Positions 1 to 5,654 of a DNA stretch of 15,456 nt are shown in pieces. The position numbers were made by a program, and so were the translations under genes. The DNA lies in the NCBI GenBank assembly GCA_964612455.1, contig CAZTCB010000032.1, forward strand, positions 1-15,456, given 5' to 3'. How positions within the stretch are numbered: the stretch's first letter is position 1; the number at the start of each line of letters is the position of its first letter. Below the pieces are notes generated by a model. The model was not told where the DNA came from. It saw only the letters and a list, made by a program, of their open reading frames with translations, and did not search any database. This DNA is from SFEB01 sp964612455 (GTDB lineage Bacteria; Bacillota; Clostridia; Christensenellales; CAG-314).

Positions 1-43
1 CGACCAGCAACAGACTCGTTAACATCTTGTTGGTTCTTTTCAT
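1..43 (-). CDS. N-terminus of a secreted protein or lipoprotein (partial)
   Basis: Only the first 14 codons are inside the window; the gene continues past the left edge. The visible peptide MKRTNKMLTSLLLV has a basic N-terminus followed by a hydrophobic stretch, as at the start of a Sec signal peptide or lipoprotein signal. The ATG at 41-43 is preceded by a strong AGGAGG ribosome binding site about six bases upstream, which fixes the start. Nothing can be said about the mature protein. It lies downstream of the Pro/Gln/Tyr-rich membrane protein gene on the same strand, but a terminator and over 400 bases separate them, so it is probably a separate transcript. Confidence 0.75.
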   Translation of the reverse strand, partial: MKRTNKMLTSLLLV

Positions 44-123
44 AATGTCCTCCTTTGTTTTTTATTTGATGGTTGTGTCGGTTTTTTGCAATTAGCGGTA
101 CCTACAATTTGCAAAGATTCCTC

Positions 124-151
124 ATTATATCCTTATTCTACCATCTGAAAA
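124..151 (-). promoter_or_regulatory. Possible promoter for the left-edge gene
   Basis: Read on the minus strand there is a perfect TATAAT (124-129) with a weaker TTTTCA (146-151) 16 bases upstream, which gives a leader of about 75 bases before the ATG at 43. The -35 matches the consensus in only four of six positions. An alternative pair, TTGACA at 183-188 and TAAAAT at 154-159, has a 23-base spacer, too long for normal sigma-A use. Confidence 0.45.
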
Positions 152-164
152 TCATTTTATCCCA

Positions 165-173
165 CCCCCCCCC
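165..173. repeat. Homopolymer tract of nine C (G on the gene strand)
   Basis: Nine consecutive C lie just upstream of the possible promoter of the left-edge gene and between a perfect TTGACA and a TAAAAT on the minus strand. Tracts of this length are prone to slipped-strand length change. A second nine-base G/C tract lies in the promoter spacer at 1752-1760. Effects on expression are inference. Confidence 0.6.
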
Positions 174-485
174 TCGTTGATTTGTCAAGCATTATTTAAA
201 AAAAAATAAAATTTTCAGAAAAGTTTTGAAAAGCTTAAGTGCCGTTTTTTTGCGCCGTTGATATTTTCGCCGACTTGTGCAATAACAGACGCAACGAAAG
301 ACAATAAAAACGGAGATAATAAGGTACGTATGAAAATCCACAAAAATCAGTATATTTCGTTATGCTTTTACAAAAACGGCGTTTAAGGTGATAAAAAAAC
401 CTTTTAAAAAAATATGCCCCTTTAACTTGCGATTTACATTTGATTATGATACTTTTAATTAAAAATAAAGAGGATTTCGGGACGT
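174..485. other. AT-rich intergenic region without a supported gene
   Basis: This stretch between the left-edge promoter and the terminator at 486-523 is AT-rich, with many A and T runs. A 100-codon minus-strand frame crosses it, but that frame begins inside the terminator hairpin region, has no ribosome binding site and reads as basic and aromatic low-complexity sequence, so it is not called. No RNA gene was recognised. Confidence 0.5.
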
Positions 486-523
486 AAAAAACGCCTTGCG
501 AACGAGCGCAAGGCGTTTTTTTA
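486..523 (-). terminator. Intrinsic terminator, near-symmetric hairpin
   Basis: A nine-base-pair stem (CGCCTTGCG at 492-500, CGCAAGGCG at 507-515) with a six-base loop is flanked by A and T runs on both sides. On the minus strand it lies about 35 bases after the stop of the Pro/Gln/Tyr-rich gene and is followed by a T run, so it probably ends that transcript. The flanking runs would let it work in both directions. Confidence 0.85.
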
Positions 524-558
524 TTCTGTTTTTTCAAGCGACAATGTTAAGGTCGATA

Positions 559-1560
559 TTAGTGACCGTTAGCTTCCTTAAGTTTTTTACCGAAGTTAAG
601 GATGACGATAGCACCGGAGATAGCCGCCACAAAAGCAACGCCGGCGACTACGAGCGAAAGCATACCGCCGCCGCCCAACAAAGACTTAAATATCTCCAAT
701 TCAGAGGGAAGTGCGTCGAGAATGGCGTCAAGCGTAATATAACCGATAACGTCCTTGAGCAAAGCAAACACCGCGTTGATTATCATAACAACGGCGGCAA
801 AAGCACCGGCTTTTTTACCCCTGACGGAGACGTTGTTGTTGATGTCGATAGCACGATTAAGGGTTTTCTTGATTGAACCGAAGTATATGCAAGAAAACAC
901 GAAAGAGATGATGCCCGTCGCAAGACTTAATACGTTGAGCGTAAGAATCCAAACAACGATGTTGCCGACAAAGATGAAAATAGAGAAAATAAATTGAATC
1001 ACGAAGGGTACTTTTACGAGTTTAAGACCTGCCGCTGATTGTTTTCTCTTTTTAGCGTTGGCAAACGTCACCCACAAGCCGACAACGATGAGAATATCCA
1101 ATACGACGAGAACGATTCCGCCGATATTGAGAGAAAGTATGTCGGATGTTAAACCGCTGATAAGGTTGAGCGTCGCTATAATGCAGAAGATGAGCATAAA
1201 TATCGACGACGCGGGACCGAAAAAGGCGTTCTTTTCCCCTTCGGACGCAGGCATTGCAACTACAGGTTGAGGCTGCGGTTGGGGTTGAGGTTGATAGTAC
1301 GGTTGCTGAGGTTGTCCGTAATACGGTTGTTGCGGTTGTTGCGGCTGACCGTAATACGGCTGCTGGGGTTGTTGTTGCCCATAATACGGTTGCTGAGGTT
1401 GACCATAGTAAGGTTGTTGCGGTTGTCCGTAGTAAGGTTGCTGAGGCTGACCGTAATACGGCTGCTGGGGTTGTTGCGGTTGTTGAGGCTGTTGATTCGC
1501 GTTTTGTTGTTGCGGATCCTGAGTCCCGACGTTTTGATTGTTGTCATTGGTGTCGTTCAT
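559..1560 (-). CDS. Membrane protein with Pro/Gln/Tyr-rich repeat N-terminus
   Basis: A 333-residue protein of unknown function. Residues about 12-100 are low complexity and dominated by near-perfect PQQPYYGQ octapeptides followed by a PQ run. From residue 114 on there are about six hydrophobic segments (roughly 115-136, 146-168, 184-206, 208-230, 252-275 and 300-322), with a basic loop KKRKQ near 170-174 and a basic C-terminus. The repeat domain would extend from the membrane as a flexible, possibly sticky or phase-separating tail; Pro/Gln/Tyr-rich tails on small membrane proteins recur in Firmicutes and Actinobacteria, but no role is established here. The frame is open 34 codons further upstream. 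The ATG at 1558-1560 is chosen because an AAGGAG site lies just before it and the repeat-type protein begins there. It is preceded by a short overlapping ORF and ends at a strong terminator. Confidence 0.85.
   Translation of the reverse strand: MNDTNDNNQNVGTQDPQQQNANQQPQQPQQPQQPYYGQPQQPYYGQPQQPYYGQPQQPYYGQQQPQQPYYGQPQQPQQPYYGQPQQPYYQPQPQPQPQPVVAMPASEGEKNAFFGPASSIFMLIFCIIATLNLISGLTSDILSLNIGGIVLVVLDILIVVGLWVTFANAKKRKQSAAGLKLVKVPFVIQFIFSIFIFVGNIVVWILTLNVLSLATGIISFVFSCIYFGSIKKTLNRAIDINNNVSVRGKKAGAFAAVVMIINAVFALLKDVIGYITLDAILDALPSELEIFKSLLGGGGMLSLVVAGVAFVAAISGAIVILNFGKKLKEANGH
1291..1470 (-). repeat. In-frame tandem repeats encoding PQQPYYGQ
   Basis: About seven 24-base units encode PQQPYYGQ or a close variant, with occasional three- or six-base spacers coding PQQ or QQ. 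Copies differ mainly at synonymous positions. Copy number could change by recombination or slippage while keeping the frame, altering the length of the protein's N-terminal tail. It is coding sequence, not a CRISPR array. Confidence 0.85.
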
Positions 1561-1625
1561 GATACAAACTCCTTGTAAAGATAATATATAATGCACACCC
1601 CCGAAAAAGTCGGGAGAAAACGCAT
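1557..1625 (-). CDS. Possible 22-residue leader ORF overlapping the next gene
   Basis: An ATG at 1623-1625 follows a strong GGAGGG site (1635-1640, nine bases away). The frame runs 22 codons and stops at a TGA that overlaps the ATG of the Pro/Gln/Tyr-rich gene by the ATGA arrangement typical of translational coupling. The peptide starts MRFLPTFSGVC and is hydrophobic and aromatic. It could be a coupling leader that feeds ribosomes to the main gene, or a small membrane peptide. A short hairpin (CCCGA/TCGGG) lies inside it. Whether it is translated is unproven; the good ribosome site and exact stop-start overlap are the evidence. Confidence 0.45.
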   Translation of the reverse strand: MRFLPTFSGVCIIYYLYKEFVS

Positions 1626-1741
1626 ACCCGATTGCCCTCCTTTCACCGCGACGCGTAGTCACGACAAAACGAAGTCTGAACCTGCCGAGTCAAATGTGAA
1701 ATCCGATTGAAATCGACAAAATTTTTCTGAAATACACTTGT

Positions 1742-1770
1742 ATAATAGCACGGGGGGGGGAATATGTCAA
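1742..1770 (-). promoter_or_regulatory. Promoter with a nine-C run in its spacer
   Basis: On the minus strand a perfect -35 TTGACA (1765-1770) and a -10 TATTAT (1742-1747) are separated by exactly 17 bases. Nine of these are consecutive C (1752-1760). The transcript would start near 1735 and read the leader ORF and the Pro/Gln/Tyr-rich gene. Gain or loss of one or two C would move the spacer away from the optimum, the mechanism known for phase-variable promoters in Neisseria. That this promoter varies is inference. Confidence 0.75.
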
Positions 1771-2047
1771 GGCTTTTTATCGGTAAAAAGCAACTTTTTT
1801 GCCGAAAAGCAGGTTTTTTTTACATATTATACGGTGGTTTACGCAAAAAAATGTCAAAATACGACTCGATTGTCCGCGGAAAAACGAAAATTTAACGACT
1901 ACTTTTTTAAACGCCGCCCGTCACACTCCAAGCGCCCCAGAAACGCACGCAAAGGCGGTTTTGCCGACTTTTTCCCTGCGCAAAGACAGACGAAATCGGG
2001 AATAAACCGAAAATCGTATAAATCTGTAAATTTCACTAAAAAAAACC
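1771..2047. other. Intergenic region between divergent genes
   Basis: About 280 bases separate the two divergent promoters. A plus-strand frame of 133 codons crosses it from 1738, but it starts inside the opposite promoter, lacks a ribosome binding site and reads as basic low-complexity sequence, so it is not called. No repeat, RNA gene or clear operator was seen. Confidence 0.5.
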
Positions 2048-2076
2048 TTGGGGATTTTGCCGATTGGTGGTATAAT
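2048..2076 (+). promoter_or_regulatory. Promoter of the YbaK-type deacylase gene
   Basis: A perfect TATAAT (2071-2076) is preceded directly by TGG, an extended -10 element, with a partial -35 TTGGGG at 2048-2053 and a 17-base spacer. The transcript would start near 2083 and carry a leader of about 90 bases before the ATG at 2174. Confidence 0.65.
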
Positions 2077-2173
2077 GAGTTTGGTTGCGCCGACGTAAAA
2101 AACAGACCAAACGATTGCCGCCGACCAAAAAATGCGTAAAAAGCGTAAAAACAAACACTCGCAAGGAGCTAAA

Positions 2174-2647
2174 ATGTCAATACAAAAGGTTAAAGACTAT
2201 TTCGAGCAATTTAAAATTTCGGACAGAATAATGCAGTTTGACACCTCGAGCGCGACGGTAGAACTCGCCGCCGAGGCTCTGCACGTCCAAGCCGAACGCA
2301 TAGCCAAGACGATGGCGTTTAAGACGGCGGACAGCGTCGTCATCATCGTCATGGCGGGAGACGTAAAAACGGACAACGCAAAGTACAAAGCTCGCTTTAA
2401 GACCAAAGCGAAAATGCTTACCGCGGAAGAAGTACCTCAACTCACGGGACATGCGGTAGGCGGCGTATGCCCGTTTGCTCTGCCCGACGGCGTAAAAGTT
2501 TATCTCGACGAGTCGCTTAAACGGTTTGAAACCGTTTTTCCCGCATGCGGGAGTGCCAACAGCGCGATAGAGCTGACCGTTTCGGAGTTAGAGAAATATT
2601 CGCGTTTTGAAGGCTGGGTGGACGTATGTACGCCTCGTCTTTGCTAA
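2174..2647 (+). CDS. YbaK/EbsC-family aminoacyl-tRNA deacylase
   Basis: A 157-residue single-domain protein of the YbaK/ProX editing family, which hydrolyses mischarged tRNA in trans (for example Cys or Ala from tRNA-Pro) in the cytosol. Visible family features are a conserved lysine at position 45 in IAKTMAF, GHAVGGVCPFALP at 92-104, and PACGSANSAIELT at 123-135. Length is normal for the family. The frame is open 14 codons upstream, but the ATG at 2174 is chosen because AAGGAG lies six bases before it; the upstream peptide is lysine-rich and family-atypical. It has its own promoter and terminator and is monocistronic. Which amino acid and tRNA it edits cannot be read from the sequence. Confidence 0.9.
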   Translation: MSIQKVKDYFEQFKISDRIMQFDTSSATVELAAEALHVQAERIAKTMAFKTADSVVIIVMAGDVKTDNAKYKARFKTKAKMLTAEEVPQLTGHAVGGVCPFALPDGVKVYLDESLKRFETVFPACGSANSAIELTVSELEKYSRFEGWVDVCTPRLC

Positions 2648-2742
2648 AAACGCACGCATCCACCCTTTTTATTCGCACCCCGTCCCGCCCCGTTTCGAAA
2701 CGACGGCAGTTTTTAAATGCACGCGAAACCGAAGGTAATACC

Positions 2743-2784
2743 AAAAACAAAAAACCGAGATTAAATCTCGGCTTTTTGTTTTTT
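2743..2784. terminator. Bidirectional intrinsic terminator
   Basis: The stem CCGAGAT (2755-2761) and ATCTCGG (2765-2771) closes on a three-base loop and is flanked by an A-rich run on the left and a T-rich run on the right. It lies between two convergent genes, the deacylase on the plus strand and the zinc-ribbon protein on the minus strand. It would terminate both the deacylase transcript and the nine-gene operon. Confidence 0.9.
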
Positions 2785-2789
2785 ACTTT

Positions 2790-3281
2790 TTATATTACAA
2801 AGCCCATGGTGAGGATTAAAACGTTATCTACAAACAGGTACAACAGCGTCAACGCGCTGCAAGCAAGCCCGACGCAACCCAATACGAGGGTGGCGACCGG
2901 TAGCAATCTGCCCGCTTTCTTTGCGGAGGCAAAGCATTTTATACTTTTTATTCCGAAAATAATCGATACGACCACCGCGCCGGTACAAAGCAAAGACAAG
3001 AAAAAACACAACGCGATACCCGGACCGTAATAATACTCGCCGTATTGATTAACTCCTTCTATAGCCTCCAAGGCGATATTTATGTTGATGACACTGATTA
3101 AGTACACAACGGCACCCAGTATCGTCGACGCCAACGCTTTGCCAAACCCTTCTTTGCGATCTCCGACGGGAAGGCTCACGTCGCTTGCCGTCGGGTTTCC
3201 GAAAAAGGTTTCGGCAGCCTCACATTCATTGCAAATCGGCGCGTCGTAGTCGATTTGCTTACCACATTTTCTGCAATACAT
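2790..3281 (-). CDS. Zinc-ribbon membrane protein, last gene of the lipid operon
   Basis: A 163-residue protein that begins with a zinc ribbon, C3-x2-C6 and C17-x2-C20, as in the common MYCRKCGK small Gram-positive membrane proteins. Three hydrophobic segments follow (about 48-72, 90-113 and 128-158), with a small tyrosine-rich loop between the first two. The ATG at 3281 has an AGGAGG site seven bases upstream. It lies 29 bases after the hydrolase gene with no terminator between them, so it probably belongs to the operon, although such proteins are also common as stand-alone genes. Its function is unknown; a structural or regulatory role in the membrane is possible. The operon terminator follows directly after its stop. 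Confidence 0.85.
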   Translation of the reverse strand: MYCRKCGKQIDYDAPICNECEAAETFFGNPTASDVSLPVGDRKEGFGKALASTILGAVVYLISVININIALEAIEGVNQYGEYYYGPGIALCFFLSLLCTGAVVVSIIFGIKSIKCFASAKKAGRLLPVATLVLGCVGLACSALTLLYLFVDNVLILTMGFVI

Positions 3282-3310
3282 AATTTTTCCTCCTTTCGTT
3301 TTTATTTTTA

Positions 3311-4405
3311 TTATAACGCGTCGTCAAACGTCTCGATGACTCTCGTCATCAAATCCGCGTTGACTTCGCTATATAATTCATGATCGATTGTTTTAAAAAA
3401 TGCCGCCTTTTCCTCGTGGGTAATCTTGTCTTTTTTTTGTTTTTTCAATTGTTCAAACCGACTCTTTACCTCGCTTTGGTAGGCTATTGCGTTTAATGAG
3501 TTTAATATGCTCTCATGCCCGCCCTGCAACCCCAAAGCGTCGTAATACCTGACGTCGGGATTAACAATCTCGGACCTGTGAGCGACGACGGATTGACCGC
3601 CGTAGGTTATTACCTTGTCGTCAACCCCGTGCGCGATTAGCACCGGTACGTCGACGGAGTTGATTCCCTTTACGCCGTTGTACCTGACGTAATCGCCAAA
3701 AAGCATTTTTTGGTACGCGTCGACGATAGGTTTCGGAAAATCGGCAAATTTACCGACGTACTGCTCGCCTTTCTCGACCATTATCGTAGAAGCGTCGTTT
3801 ATCGCCGCAATGCCGACGCATGCCTTTACTTTCTTGTGGATAGCCAAAACAGACGTGACGGCATATCCTCCCCAACTGTGCCCAAGTAAAAAAATCGGTT
3901 GCGAAGAGTACGGTGCGGTACTGAAAATATACCTTAACGCAAAATCCAAATCCACGAGCGATTGACACCACCCCACGGTACCGTCCCCCTCCGAGTCGTA
4001 CGTCCCCGTCAAGTCGTAGGTAAAAACACTGAAATCGTTTTTGACGAGAAACTCGATAACGGGAATCAGGTCGTCCGCCCCCGCGTGATACCCGTGTGCC
4101 GCGACGACGATGCCTTTAGAGTGTTTTGACGGATAAAAATACGCTTTTAAACGCGCCTTGTCGGACGGAAAGTAAAACTCCTCCCGACGTAAACGCGACG
4201 CCACTCGCCCGTAATAAAAGTTGCCCGCGCAAACGGAATAATCGGGACGCTCGTACCGTGAAAAAAACGCATTATAGGCAATCAGGGACGAACCGATAAC
4301 CGTCCCGCTAAACCCCGTCAACAAGGCAATAGAAGATATTAAAATCGTTTGTTTCCTACCAAAGTTTATTTTTCCGGAATTATTACCCCGTTTCCCCTTA
4401 TTCAT
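3311..4405 (-). CDS. Membrane-anchored alpha/beta hydrolase
   Basis: A 364-residue serine hydrolase. Residues about 19-45 form one membrane anchor after a basic N-terminus, so the catalytic domain probably faces outward. The alpha/beta hydrolase fold shows VVAAHGYHAG (100-109, oxyanion region), the nucleophile elbow GHSWGG (175-180, Ser177), an acid candidate in HGVDDKV (259-265), and the histidine in GGHES (295-299, His297). The likely activity is esterase, lipase or thioesterase; the substrate is unknown. In this operon it could release or trim acyl chains. The ATG at 4403-4405 is preferred; it follows the stop of the LRAT-PPTase gene by five bases and has only a weak ribosome site, which suggests translational coupling. 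The frame is open upstream to a TTG at 4474, but this would add a basic tail overlapping the previous gene. Confidence 0.85.
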   Translation of the reverse strand: MNKGKRGNNSGKINFGRKQTILISSIALLTGFSGTVIGSSLIAYNAFFSRYERPDYSVCAGNFYYGRVASRLRREEFYFPSDKARLKAYFYPSKHSKGIVVAAHGYHAGADDLIPVIEFLVKNDFSVFTYDLTGTYDSEGDGTVGWCQSLVDLDFALRYIFSTAPYSSQPIFLLGHSWGGYAVTSVLAIHKKVKACVGIAAINDASTIMVEKGEQYVGKFADFPKPIVDAYQKMLFGDYVRYNGVKGINSVDVPVLIAHGVDDKVITYGGQSVVAHRSEIVNPDVRYYDALGLQGGHESILNSLNAIAYQSEVKSRFEQLKKQKKDKITHEEKAAFFKTIDHELYSEVNADLMTRVIETFDDAL

Positions 4406-4410
4406 ACTTA

Positions 4411-5409
4411 CTACAGCTTGACGCCCTCGTGCACCCTGACTCCGTCGACGTTGTTCGCGGCAACCGACAACCAATACGCGGCGTCTTTAAAACAGACTTT
4501 TTTTTGATAAACTTTGCCGTTTAACGACTTTAATTCTTCACCCGTCAACGACTTTTTGTCTTTTTGTTTAAATAAGCTTTCTTTTTTTGACCATGCGCCG
4601 ATTATATAATCTATCTTTTCGTTTTCGGAAAGCGCGCGATACTCGGCGTACTCTTGCCCGGACAAAATTTTTTCGGACAAATCAACCGTCGGTCGCGAAA
4701 TTTTTTCGACGTCCACGCCCACCGCTGTTTTAGAAACGGCAACGCACGCAACGCCGTGACTGTGCGAAAGCGAAAACTCGCATGCGTCGCAATGCCATTT
4801 GCCCGTATCGCTTTTAAAAATCCGCAAATCCGTTATTTCTTTTCCGAAACTCTTTTTGACCGCGTATGCAAAGAGTTTCCATACAAAGTATTTTTCTCTT
4901 TTTACCCTCGCGTCGGATACCGAGTCTATTTCTTTTTGTCTCGCCGGAGGAAAAAGGTCGTCGGGTACCTCGCCGTCGTCGGGTATCTCCGCCACGTATA
5001 CGTCGATAACGGAAAAACTTTTAAAAAAATCTCTCACCCCGTCGATTTGTGACGAGATTTTTTCCCCGCAGTAACACTCGTATGCGAAATGCTCGCAATT
5101 GTTGTATATGAGATTGTATCCTTTTTCGCCCACCCTGCCGCGCGCAAGCTCGAGAGTTTTTTTTGGCGAAAACCGTCGCCCGTCTTTTTTTTCGGGGACG
5201 CCTACCTCTAAAAAACCGTCGGAAATAAACTCGTCGACGTCCGAAACGCACACCTCTATATCCGAGTCCGAAACGCCTCTCCTTAACAAAGGAGCAAGCC
5301 CAAACTGTATCACCTCGTCGTCGCTCGCGTATATACCGTAGTGATATATGCTGCCGACCGAGACTCTCACGATATCACCTGCCGAAGGCTCTTTGAGCGC
5401 CCATTTCAT
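4411..5409 (-). CDS. LRAT-like domain fused to Sfp-type phosphopantetheinyl transferase
   Basis: A 332-residue two-domain protein. Residues 1 to about 130 look like an LRAT/PLAAT-type domain, a permuted NlpC/P60 thiol fold: GDIV near the start, HYGIYASDDEVIQFG (23-37), and YNNCEHFAYECYCG (102-115). Cys105 and His23 are the expected catalytic pair; the third polar residue is Gln35 where PLAAT enzymes usually have His. Known members move acyl groups between lipids through a Cys thioester or act as phospholipases. Residues about 134-332 are a full Sfp-type 4'-phosphopantetheinyl transferase: FSLSHSHG (212-219), GVDVEKI (231-237, metal-binding Asp233 and Glu235) and WSKKESLFK (273-281). It would activate the adjacent ACP and the ACP domain of the first operon gene. 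Its ATG overlaps the ACP stop as ATGA, indicating coupled translation. The PPTase call is firm; the LRAT call rests on motifs alone. Confidence 0.88.
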   Translation of the reverse strand: MKWALKEPSAGDIVRVSVGSIYHYGIYASDDEVIQFGLAPLLRRGVSDSDIEVCVSDVDEFISDGFLEVGVPEKKDGRRFSPKKTLELARGRVGEKGYNLIYNNCEHFAYECYCGEKISSQIDGVRDFFKSFSVIDVYVAEIPDDGEVPDDLFPPARQKEIDSVSDARVKREKYFVWKLFAYAVKKSFGKEITDLRIFKSDTGKWHCDACEFSLSHSHGVACVAVSKTAVGVDVEKISRPTVDLSEKILSGQEYAEYRALSENEKIDYIIGAWSKKESLFKQKDKKSLTGEELKSLNGKVYQKKVCFKDAAYWLSVAANNVDGVRVHEGVKL

Positions 5410-5654
5410 GACAATTTGCAGACGATGTAATCGACGACGTCCTTTACCGTTTTAAAGTCGCCGAAAGAAACGTCGTCAAACGATATCGAAAAAAACTCCT
5501 CGATACCTATGACCATATATAAAACACCAACCGAATTCAACCCCAAATCGGTCGTCAATACGGCGTTTTCGTCAAAGTCTGTCAAAACGGCGGCGTCGCC
5601 TTTTGCCATCTTAAAAATTTCCTTTAACGTTTTCGTAATTTCACTTCTTTCCAT
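5406..5654 (-). CDS. Acyl carrier protein
   Basis: An 82-residue acidic ACP. The phosphopantetheine attachment site is Ser41 in TDLGLNSVG, matching the D-x-G-x-(D/N)-S signature, followed by the usual helix with IEEFF and the C-terminal TVKDVVDYI. Length is typical. The ATG at 5654 lies inside the end of the upstream ligase gene (14-base overlap) with GAGGG about six bases before it, and its stop overlaps the PPTase start. Ligase, carrier and carrier-activating enzyme are therefore made side by side. No other fatty acid synthesis gene is present, so it is more likely a dedicated carrier for this pathway than the housekeeping AcpP. Its acyl cargo is not known. Confidence 0.93.
   Translation of the reverse strand: MERSEITKTLKEIFKMAKGDAAVLTDFDENAVLTTDLGLNSVGVLYMVIGIEEFFSISFDDVSFGDFKTVKDVVDYIVCKLS

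Noticed and set aside
235..537. Minus-strand reading frame of 100 codons in the left intergenic region
   Set aside because: Its start lies just before the terminator hairpin, whose stem it would have to translate; no ribosome site; composition follows the AT-rich background.
1291..1470. Regular repeats that could suggest a CRISPR array
   Set aside because: The units are directly adjacent, coding and in frame, with no unique spacers.
1254..1562. Plus-strand frames opposite the Pro/Gln/Tyr repeats
   Set aside because: They are antisense images of the tandem repeats (Val/Ala or Leu/Arg-rich) without ribosome sites.
1738..2139. Plus-strand reading frame of 133 codons between the divergent promoters
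   Set aside because: It starts inside the opposite promoter, has no ribosome binding site, is basic and low in complexity, and contains the promoter of the deacylase gene.
2132..2173. Upstream start for the YbaK-type deacylase
   Set aside because: The extra 14 residues are Lys-rich and not expected for the family, and the strong AAGGAG site sits just before the downstream ATG.
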